Shown: one piece after another, positions 1 to 4,862 of the stretch
How the letters are laid out: every line of letters starts with the position of its first letter
How positions within the stretch are numbered: position 1 is the stretch's first letter
Source of the DNA: an uncultured Ruminococcus sp.
Lineage (GTDB): Bacteria; Bacillota; Clostridia; UBA1212; UBA1255
Assembly: GCA_902782885.1 (NCBI GenBank)
Contig: CACZOW010000161.1
Coordinates: forward strand, 1-6,985
DNA: 6,985 nt
Reading direction: 5' to 3'
Translations under genes and position numbers: made by a program
Notes under the pieces: model-generated
The model's input: only the letters and a program-made list of their open reading frames with translations
Told to the model about the DNA's origin: nothing
Database searches by the model: none

Positions 1-2289
1 GAACGAGGGCAGGCCGATGGTGATCACCGAAACGAGCGTGAGTTGGATGGGCTGGAACGGGTACGCCGCCGGCAGAAACAGCATCAGCAGGCCCAGCGCG
101 AATGAGTAGAGCGTTTTTACTAAAAAGAGGGAAGCGGTGCGGGAAATGTTGTTGATCACGCGGCGGCCCTCGGCGACAACGCGCGGGAGCGCGGTGAAGT
201 CGTTGTCCATCAGTACGAGCTGGGCGGAGTGGCGGGCGGCATCCGCGCCTCCGGCCATGGCAATGGAGCAGTCGGCGGTCTTCATGGCGGGGATGTCGTT
301 GACGCCGTCGCCGGTCATGGCAACGGTGTGACCCGCGGTTTTCATGGCGGCAATCAGCTTCTGCTTCCGCTCCGGGGTGACGCGCCCGAATACTGTATAT
401 TTATTGGCGGCGGCGCTGAGTTCGGTTCGCTCGGAACCGTGCTCAAGGTCTGACCCCGTGCTTAAAAAACTGGCCCCGGCGGGAGCGGGTCCAAGGTCTG
501 ACCCCGTGCTTAAAAAACTGGCCCCGGCGGGAGCGGGTCCAAGGTCTGACCCCGTGCTTACCGGGCCTTTTATCAGCGAGGCGTCGACGGCATTTTCCAG
601 GGCGCCCTCGAGCCCGGCAGCCGCGGCGATGGCCGCAGCAGTACGCGGATCGTCGCCGGAGATCACTTTTACCGTCACGCCCTGTTCTTTAAAGAAATGC
701 AGACATTCGGATGCTTCTTTTCTCAATTCGTCGGTGATGATGCAAAGGCCGTGAACAATGCTCACGGGCGGTATCGCTCCGTCAATGATCTGCCCCTTGC
801 ACTCCGCCAGCGCCAGCACCCGGAGACCCTGCGCGGCCAATCGCTCAGCCTTTTCTTTTAACTCGCCGCCGTATCGCGCGCCCAGCGTGAATGACGGCGC
901 GCCCATTACCAGCGTGTTGCCGTCGCCGAACGACACCGCCGTGTTTTTACGGTCTGACGAGAACGGCAGCAATGCCGTGATTTTAAGCAGGGGGTCAGAC
1001 CTTGGACCCGCTCCCGCCGGGGCAGGTTCGTTAAGCAGGGGGTCAGACCTTGAGCCCGCTGGCCTTGAGCCCGCCGACGCAGGCTCGTCAAGCACCCCGC
1101 GGGCGACAGCGGCAAGCGTGGGCGAGGTGCAGTCCACTGCTCCGAGAAAACGCTGCAGGGCGCGGCGGAAATTGACCTCGTCGGAATCCGCCGGCTCCAG
1201 GGCGGAAAGGTGCATTGCCCCCGTCGTAAGCGTGCCGGTTTTGTCCAGACACAGCGTATCCACCCGCGCCAGCGTCTCGATGCCGTACAGCTCCTGCACC
1301 AGCGTTCCGCGCATTCCCAGCCGCACCACGCCCACGGCCAGCGCCACGGACGCCAGCAGGATCAGGCCCTCGGGTATCATTCCCACCATTGCGGCAACGG
1401 TCGACGGTATCGCCGCGCCGAGCCCGCTCTTCAGTATAAAATACTGTTTGCAGAAGAGCAGTATCCCGATGGGGAGCAGCGCCACGCTCACGAACCGCAC
1501 GATCCGGTTCAGGTCGTTCATCAGCGCCGACTTTGGCGGGACGATCTTCTTCGCGCTCCGGCTCAGCCTGTTGATATAGCTGGCGTCGCCGACGCACTCG
1601 AGCTGGCACGTGCACTCTCCCGACGTGAGGAAGCTGCCGGAGTACAGCCAGTCTCCGGGCTTTTTGGCGATCGCGTCCTGTTCGCCGGTGAGCAGTGCTT
1701 CGCCCGCTTCGCATACGCCTTCGATCAGGATCGCGTCGGCAATTACCTGATCGCCCGCTTTTAGTTTTATCAGGTCGCCTTTTACGGTCTCGGTGGCGGG
1801 GATCTCGCGCAGCTTGCCGTCGCGGACAACTTTCGCCGGCGCCTCGTTCAGCAGCTTCAGACGCCTGACAGTCCGGCGAGCACGCAGTTCCTGCACGGTG
1901 CCGATCAGGGTGTTGCTGACAACGACCCCCATAAACAGCATGTTCCGGTAGGCGCCAACGATCAACAGCGCGAGCGCCAGCAGCACGTTCAGCAGATTAA
2001 AAAGGGTGAACAGGTTGTCGGCAATGATACGGGGGACGGACCTGCCGCTTGTGTCTGTGGCCTTGTTGCCCAGTCCCTGCGCCGCCAGCGTCAACGCCTC
2101 TTCTTCTGTCAGCCCGCCCGCCCCGGTCTTTTTGAACCCTTCCGGCATCCCCGCGGGCAATGTCAGTGTAAGCTCGGGGTCAGACTTTGAGCCGGTTTTT
2201 TTAAGCCGGGGGTCAGACCTTGTGCTTGACTTTGCGCTTGCCATTCTGCGCCCTGACGGGCAAGACCGGGTCGATTTGCTGTTTCTCAT
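1..2289 (-). CDS. CtpE-like P-type cation-transporting ATPase, partial (C-terminus beyond window), with in-frame repeat insertions
   Basis: An integral membrane pump that couples ATP hydrolysis to cation transport. Residues 1-763 are present. Visible: M1/M2 about 93-133; actuator motif TGE 201-203 (TGEQD, like the TGEAD of CtpE proteins rather than TGES); M3 about 266-282; M4 with MIPEGL, P306; phosphorylation motif DKTGTLT with D349; nucleotide-domain MGAP 462-465; SGDD 544-547; hinge TGDGVND 659-665; M5 about 719-740; M6 from about 747. Mycobacterial CtpE is reported as a calcium transporter; calcium here is only an inference from family. The frame is open throughout, and no catalytic motif is lost. 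It is odd in three places: residues about 23-41, 402-436 and 577-616 are encoded by copies of a short palindromic repeat and appear as low-complexity loops (RSDP-type or GSDLGPAPAG-type). The N-terminal 45 residues are an extension relative to recalled relatives. The start ATG was chosen because it follows AGGAG and a good promoter; Met16 is an alternative. Family members usually run past M6 by roughly 100-150 residues, which are missing here. Confidence 0.93.
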   Translation of the reverse strand, partial: MRNSKSTRSCPSGRRMASAKSSTRSDPRLKKTGSKSDPELTLTLPAGMPEGFKKTGAGGLTEEEALTLAAQGLGNKATDTSGRSVPRIIADNLFTLFNLLNVLLALALLIVGAYRNMLFMGVVVSNTLIGTVQELRARRTVRRLKLLNEAPAKVVRDGKLREIPATETVKGDLIKLKAGDQVIADAILIEGVCEAGEALLTGEQDAIAKKPGDWLYSGSFLTSGECTCQLECVGDASYINRLSRSAKKIVPPKSALMNDLNRIVRFVSVALLPIGILLFCKQYFILKSGLGAAIPSTVAAMVGMIPEGLILLASVALAVGVVRLGMRGTLVQELYGIETLARVDTLCLDKTGTLTTGAMHLSALEPADSDEVNFRRALQRFLGAVDCTSPTLAAVARGVLDEPASAGSRPAGSRSDPLLNEPAPAGAGPRSDPLLKITALLPFSSDRKNTAVSFGDGNTLVMGAPSFTLGARYGGELKEKAERLAAQGLRVLALAECKGQIIDGAIPPVSIVHGLCIITDELRKEASECLHFFKEQGVTVKVISGDDPRTAAAIAAAAGLEGALENAVDASLIKGPVSTGSDLGPAPAGASFLSTGSDLGPAPAGASFLSTGSDLEHGSERTELSAAANKYTVFGRVTPERKQKLIAAMKTAGHTVAMTGDGVNDIPAMKTADCSIAMAGGADAARHSAQLVLMDNDFTALPRVVAEGRRVINNISRTASLFLVKTLYSFALGLLMLFLPAAYPFQPIQLTLVSVITIGLPSF
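444..560 (+). repeat. 48-bp tandem repeat (2.4 identical copies) carrying the REP-like core, inside the ATPase P-domain
   Basis: The units at 444-491 and 492-539 are identical over 48 bp, and 540-560 is a 21-bp partial third copy. Each begins CAAGGTCTGACCCC, then GT, GCTTA, followed by a GC-rich tail ending GGGAGCGGGTC. On the ATPase strand the unit is read in the reverse sense and encodes STGSDLGPAPAGASFL (16 residues per unit), so any copy number keeps the frame. It sits between the SGDDPRTA segment and the conserved VTPERK segment, where relatives have a variable helix/loop. Perfect identity points to recent duplication, or to gene conversion. Confidence 0.95.
983..1052 (-). repeat. Two copies of the same 48-bp-period repeat in opposite orientation, inside the ATPase nucleotide-binding domain
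   Basis: The repeat core is at 983-1004 and 1031-1052, again 48 bp apart, but on the opposite strand to the 444-560 array. The variable dinucleotide is CT instead of GT, and the spacer differs at a few bases (CGAACCTG versus AAAACTGG). The ATPase reads these copies in the forward sense as RSDPLLNEPAPAGAGP followed by RSDPLLK. A further degenerate piece, CTTGAGCCCGC, is duplicated at 1049-1059 and 1064-1074. The insertion falls between the GVLDE segment and the conserved TALLPFSSDRK segment, a loop that varies in length in the family. Confidence 0.92.
2169..2221 (-). repeat. Two REP-like copies within the first 45 codons of the ATPase
   Basis: The 2201-2221 copy matches intergenic copies 2389-2409 and 2481-2501 perfectly over 21 bp (variable dinucleotide CG). 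The 2169-2189 copy is diverged (AAAGTC in place of AAGGTC, dinucleotide GA). They encode TRSDPRLK and SKSDPEL, in the same reading phase as the copies in the nucleotide-binding domain. This stretch precedes the conserved N-terminal segment (GLTEEEAL, about residue 59) and is probably a dispensable extension. Confidence 0.88.
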
Positions 2290-2302
2290 TTATCTGCGGA
2301 GG

Positions 2303-2307
2303 CTCCT
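2303..2307 (-). promoter_or_regulatory. Ribosome binding site (AGGAG) for the ATPase
   Basis: AGGAG on the minus strand lies 13 nt before the ATG at 2289. That spacing is long for a Shine-Dalgarno site, but it recurs with AGGA before two other genes in this window (2687-2690 before 2704, and 4846-4849 before 4863). Confidence 0.55.
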
Positions 2308-2352
2308 TTTGCGTTTTTTTGTAGTTTGGCAGTCAATGATATTGTTACCTTG

Positions 2353-2381
2353 ATTTTACAACTGCGGCGCTGCGGAGTCAA
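2353..2381 (-). promoter_or_regulatory. Sigma-70-type promoter for the ATPase
   Basis: The minus strand has TTGACT (2381-2376), a 17-bp spacer, then TAAAAT (2358-2353). Each hexamer is 5/6 to consensus with optimal spacing. Transcription would start near 2346, giving a leader of about 57 nt. The -35 box ends 7 bp from the REP-like copy at 2389-2409, so the repeat cluster occupies the upstream region where a regulator or polymerase alpha subunits would bind. Confidence 0.65.
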
Positions 2382-2388
2382 CAATCCG

Positions 2389-2501
2389 TTAAGCCGGGGG
2401 TCAGACCTTGCGCTTGCGCGGGCGCCAATGAACCTGCCCGCGCCTGCCGGACTTTGCTCCGGCTCTCCGGGTCCGGCAGTTTAAGCCGGGGGTCAGACCT
2501 T
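2389..2501. repeat. BIME-like element: two 21-bp REP-like copies bracketing two perfect hairpins
   Basis: Copies at 2389-2409 and 2481-2501 are identical and in the same orientation. Between them are two perfect inverted repeats: GCGCGGGC (2416-2423) with GCCCGCGC (2436-2443), an 8-bp stem with a 12-nt loop; and CTGCCGGAC (2444-2452) with GTCCGGCAG (2471-2479), a 9-bp stem with an 18-nt loop. The hairpins are directly adjacent. Neither is followed by a T-run, so they are not obvious intrinsic terminators. The organisation recalls bacterial interspersed mosaic elements. Confidence 0.8.
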
Positions 2502-2566
2502 GAAATGAAACAGACCTTGAAATGAAACCGTGCATGTGCGGGCATAAGGTCTGACCCGCGGCTTAA
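2481..2566. repeat. Inverted pair of REP-like copies (21-bp arms, one mismatch)
   Basis: The copy at 2481-2501 and the copy at 2546-2566 are reverse complements with one mismatch in 21 bp and a 44-nt spacer. They could form a long cruciform, or a stem in RNA. The spacer contains a perfect 17-bp tandem duplication, CAGACCTTGAAATGAAA at 2494-2510 and 2511-2527. The first of these overlaps the end of the repeat copy, so it probably arose by slippage. Confidence 0.85.
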
Positions 2567-2590
2567 GCGCAAGGTCTGACCCCGTGCTTG
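2546..2590 (+). repeat. Tandem REP-like copies, plus orientation
   Basis: The core occurs at 2546-2566 (a G replaces one C in the core region) and at 2571-2590 (dinucleotide GT, as in the 444-560 array), 25 bp apart. These are the last copies seen reading rightward. The first ends in GCTTAAGC, itself an 8-bp palindrome (2561-2568). Confidence 0.85.
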
Positions 2591-2593
2591 ATC

Positions 2594-2611
2594 TGTCGAA
2601 ATTTGTCGAAA
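2594..2611 (+). repeat. Direct repeat TGTCGAAA, possible operator
   Basis: TGTCGAAA occurs at 2594-2601 and 2604-2611, spaced 10 bp, about one helical turn. It lies some 45-60 bp upstream of the -10 box of the DUF2130 gene. Same-face spacing suits a binding site, but nothing else supports a regulator. Confidence 0.3.
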
Positions 2612-2653
2612 AGTTTTGCGGCCGGACGGCTTCCATTTCGCCGCCGGATGCGG

Positions 2654-2659
2654 TATAAT
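2654..2659 (+). promoter_or_regulatory. Promoter -10 box (TATAAT) for the DUF2130 gene
   Basis: A perfect TATAAT sits 44 bp before the ATG. No good -35 is found: the best nearby, CTTCCA at 2630-2635 with an 18-bp spacer, matches only 3/6, and there is no TGn extended -10. Initiation would be near 2666. The missing -35 may indicate an activator, and the TGTCGAAA direct repeat upstream is a candidate site. Confidence 0.5.
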
Positions 2660-2686
2660 TAAAGCCGAAAAAACGAGGCGAAAACC

Positions 2687-2699
2687 AGGAACCGAGGTG
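2687..2699 (+). promoter_or_regulatory. Ribosome binding site region for the DUF2130 gene
   Basis: Two purine-rich candidates precede ATG 2704: AGGA at 2687-2690 (13 nt before the start) and GAGG at 2694-2697 (6 nt before). The closer one has normal spacing and is probably the functional site. Confidence 0.55.
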
Positions 2700-2703
2700 C
2701 GAA

Positions 2704-4002
2704 ATGCAAGAAATAAAATGTCCTAAATGCGGAGCGATGTTCACCGTTGACGAATCCGGCTACGCGGCCATCGTCAGGCAGGTCCACGACGCCGAATTCA
2801 CCAAAGAGATCGAACGCCGCGAAAAAGAATTAAAAGCAGAAAAAGAAACCGCAGTCACGCTCGCCGTAACAAAAACGGAAGCGCAAAAAGACCGGGAAAT
2901 AGCCGAACTCAGGGCAAAACTTGACGCGTTCAACTCCGACAAGACCGCCGAGATCGCCCGGATCAACGCCGCGAACGCCGCCGCCATCGCACTAAAAGAG
3001 CAGGAGATCCAGCGCCTCAGCAGCCGGCTCGAACTCGACAAAGTCAGCGCGGACACGAACATCGAACGCGCCGTACAGGAAAAAGAAAAAGAACTGCTCA
3101 AGCTTCAGAACGACCTCGCCCTCGAACAGAGCAAACGCGAACTGCAGGAAAAAAATCTCGTCGAAGCACACGCCGCCGAACTCAGACGCAAGGACGAAGA
3201 GATCGCCTACTACAAAGATTTCAAAGCCCGCCAGTCCACAAAAATGATAGGGGAGAGCCTCGAGCAGCACTGCGAGACCGAATTCAACAAACTGCGCGCG
3301 ACCGCCTTCCGCAACGCGTACTTTGAAAAGGACAACGACGCCCGCACCGGCAGCAAAGGCGACTTCATCTACCGTGAAAACGCGCCGGACGGCACCGAAT
3401 TCCTGTCCATAATGTTCGAAATGAAGAACGAGATGGACGAGACCGACCCCAAAGCCAAGCACAAAAACGAAAGCTTCTTCAAAGAACTCGACAAAGACAG
3501 GAAAGAAAAGAACTGCGAATACGCCGTCCTCGTCACACTGCTGGAAGCCGACAGCGAACTGTACAACTCCGGCATCGTTGACGTCTCGTACAAATTCGAC
3601 AAAATGTACGTCATCCGGCCGCAATTCTTCATCCCGCTCATAACGATACTCCGCAACGCCGCGCTGAACTCGCTCGCGTACAGGCAGGAACTCGCCCTGA
3701 TAAGAAGCCAGAACATTGACGTCACGAACTTCGAGAGCAGCCTGCTCGACTTCCAGGCCAAATTCAGCAACAACTACCGCATTGCCAGCGAAAAATTCCA
3801 GAACGCCATCGACGAGATCGACAAGACCATCGACCATCTCCAGAAGGTCAAAGAAGGCCTGCTCGGTTCCGAACGTCAATTACGTCTCGCCAACGACAAA
3901 GCCCAGGACCTCAGCGTCAAAAAGCTCGTTCGGAACAACCCGACCATGCAGGCCAAATTTGCCGAGCTGGAAAACCCGCCGGAGCCGGGCGACCGGGTAT
4001 GA
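2704..4002 (+). CDS. DUF2130 family protein: N-terminal CxxC, long coiled coil, PD-(D/E)XK-like C-terminal domain
   Basis: A 432-residue protein, about the usual family length. It starts MQEIKCPKCGAMF: a single Cys pair (C6, C9) resembling half a zinc ribbon, with no second CxxC nearby. Residues about 30-175 are highly charged, Glu/Lys/Ala rich and heptad-like, a long coiled coil. The conserved DUF2130 core is about 178-420, including GESLEQHCETEFNKLR (183-198) and the segment through KGDF (218-221). D220, then E239-M-K241 (FEMKNE), spaced 19 residues apart, matches the D...ExK signature of PD-(D/E)XK nucleases; E184 and E193 are upstream acids. This suggests a nuclease-like fold, which I infer from the motif only. 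A second short coiled coil is likely around 365-400. There is no signal peptide or membrane segment, so it is cytoplasmic. The stop overlaps the downstream metallopeptidase start by 4 nt, implying translational coupling. The family function is not established to my knowledge. Confidence 0.93.
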   Translation: MQEIKCPKCGAMFTVDESGYAAIVRQVHDAEFTKEIERREKELKAEKETAVTLAVTKTEAQKDREIAELRAKLDAFNSDKTAEIARINAANAAAIALKEQEIQRLSSRLELDKVSADTNIERAVQEKEKELLKLQNDLALEQSKRELQEKNLVEAHAAELRRKDEEIAYYKDFKARQSTKMIGESLEQHCETEFNKLRATAFRNAYFEKDNDARTGSKGDFIYRENAPDGTEFLSIMFEMKNEMDETDPKAKHKNESFFKELDKDRKEKNCEYAVLVTLLEADSELYNSGIVDVSYKFDKMYVIRPQFFIPLITILRNAALNSLAYRQELALIRSQNIDVTNFESSLLDFQAKFSNNYRIASEKFQNAIDEIDKTIDHLQKVKEGLLGSERQLRLANDKAQDLSVKKLVRNNPTMQAKFAELENPPEPGDRV

Positions 4003-4631
4003 GCGTCAGTATACCCGCCGGCACGCTCCCGATCGAACTGGCGCCGGGCAGGATCGTGGAATTCAGCGTTGTCCGCTCGGACCGCAGAACGATCGGCATC
4101 GAAATAGGTAAAAACGGGCCGAAACTCAGACTCCCGCAGCGCGCAAGCGAGCGCAGCGCGGTACAGTTCGTAAAAAGCCACGCAAACTGGGTCCTGTCGC
4201 ATCTGGAACGGCGCGGCGCCAATGCTGACGTCAACGCTGACGATGCCGGAACCGGGACCGGGACGGACAATAAGCTGACTCCCGCAGAACTCGAAGCGCT
4301 GAAGCGGCGCGCCCGCGCGGCGATCCCCGCCAGAGTGGCATTCTATGCGCCGAGGCTGGGCGTGCGCCCCGCGCGGATAACGATAAAAGCACAGCACACT
4401 CGTTGGGGCAGCTGCTCGAAGGCGGGCAATCTCAACTTCAACTGCCTGCTCATGCTGACGCCCCCTGAAGTGCTTGACAGCGTCGTGGTGCACGAATTGT
4501 GCCATTTGCTGGAAATGAACCACTCAAAACGGTTTTACGAACGTGTTGAGCGCGTTTTTCCGCGGTATAAGGAGTGCCGGAAGTGGCTCGTTGTCAACGG
4601 CGGCCGTCTCCTGGAAATGCTTCCGGACTGA
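3999..4631 (+). CDS. YgjP/WLM-type (DUF45) zinc metallopeptidase
   Basis: A 210-residue cytoplasmic protein of the YgjP-like family. Signature elements: TRWGSCS (134-140) followed by a strand (NLNFNCLLML), then the zinc motif HELCH (165-169) with glutamate 166 as catalytic base, and H175 in NHSKRFY as probable third ligand (HExxH-x5-H). The C-terminal segment through KWL (191-197) is the usual family ending. Biological substrates are poorly known; E. coli YgjP is an uncharacterised member. Residues about 71-92 form an Asp/Gly/Thr-rich linker (GANADVNADDAGTGTGTDN) between the N-terminal beta domain and the catalytic half, probably flexible. ATG 3999 lies in an ATGA overlap with the DUF2130 stop; GGAG at 3979-3982 region is a weak distant RBS, so reinitiation is likely. 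Its stop codon lies at the very edge of the GC-rich minisatellite, so the last residues (LPD) may already be repeat-derived. Confidence 0.92.
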   Translation: MSVSIPAGTLPIELAPGRIVEFSVVRSDRRTIGIEIGKNGPKLRLPQRASERSAVQFVKSHANWVLSHLERRGANADVNADDAGTGTGTDNKLTPAELEALKRRARAAIPARVAFYAPRLGVRPARITIKAQHTRWGSCSKAGNLNFNCLLMLTPPEVLDSVVVHELCHLLEMNHSKRFYERVERVFPRYKECRKWLVVNGGRLLEMLPD

Positions 4632-4822
4632 ACCGCGCCGGACCGCGCCTGAACCGCGCCGGACCGCGTCCGGACCGCGCCTGAACCACCGCGTCCGACC
4701 GCGTCCGAACCACCGCACCGGACCGCGCCCGGACTGTGCCTGAACCACCGCGTCCGACCGCGCCTGAACCACCGCACCGGACCGCGTCCGACCGCGTCCG
4801 AACCACCGCACCGGACCGGTGC
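4623..4822. repeat. GC-rich minisatellite between metallopeptidase and lipoprotein genes
   Basis: About 195 bp are built almost wholly from variants of two short units, roughly (C)CGGACCGCGYC and CYGAACCACCGCRYC. Higher-order copies: 4681-4727 recurs at 4740-4786 (47 bp, 2 mismatches, offset 59), and a 23-bp piece at 4703-4725 recurs exactly at 4796-4818. Many units contain CGGAC...GTCCG and could form small hairpins. The array begins at or just inside the 3' end of the upstream gene (stop codon 4629-4631 lies in a unit) and ends at the CCGGACCGGTGC at 4811-4822. Several frames are open across it because the unit lacks stops, but none has coding character. It shares no motif with the REP-like repeat. 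No T-run is present, so it is not a standard intrinsic terminator, though the structured RNA could pause or attenuate transcription between the two gene pairs. Confidence 0.9.
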
Positions 4823-4845
4823 AAAACTGCAGAATGATATGCGAA

Positions 4846-4849
4846 AGGA
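4846..4849 (+). promoter_or_regulatory. Ribosome binding site (AGGA) deciding the lipoprotein start
   Basis: AGGA lies 13 nt before ATG 4863, the same distance as before the ATPase and one of the two DUF2130 candidates. The alternative in-frame ATG at 4839 has no recognisable Shine-Dalgarno sequence upstream, only the end of the minisatellite and GCAGAATGAT. Confidence 0.4.
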
Positions 4850-4862
4850 ATCGACAACGCAA

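Noticed and set aside
947..960. Possible additional REP-like copy (GGTCTGACGAG)
   Set aside because: It encodes the conserved FSSDRK motif of the ATPase and lacks the flanking CCC and GCTTAA, so the similarity is chance.
444..1052. CRISPR array
   Set aside because: The intervening sequences are themselves repeated rather than unique, the arrays lie inside a coding frame, and no cas genes are present.
758..1579. Plus-strand open frame of 273 codons
   Set aside because: It is antisense to the ATPase, whose conserved motifs lie on the minus strand. The translation is Ser/Arg/Pro rich with no recognisable domain.
1088..1714. Minus-strand open frame of 208 codons
   Set aside because: Wrong phase of the ATPase strand: an Arg-rich shadow, while the true phase gives PEGL and DKTGTLT.
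1..2289. ATPase as a pseudogene because of repeats
   Set aside because: The frame stays open for 763 codons, all catalytic motifs are intact, and the promoter and ribosome site look good.
2416..2479. Intrinsic terminators at the two hairpins
   Set aside because: No U-run follows either stem on either strand, and the position is upstream of both divergent genes.
2992..3879. Minus-strand open frame of 295 codons
   Set aside because: Antisense shadow of the DUF2130 gene. The Phe/Val/Glu-rich composition mirrors its Lys/Glu/Asn codons.
3876..4523. Minus-strand open frame of 215 codons
   Set aside because: Antisense to the metallopeptidase, which has clear WGSC and HELCH motifs on the plus strand.
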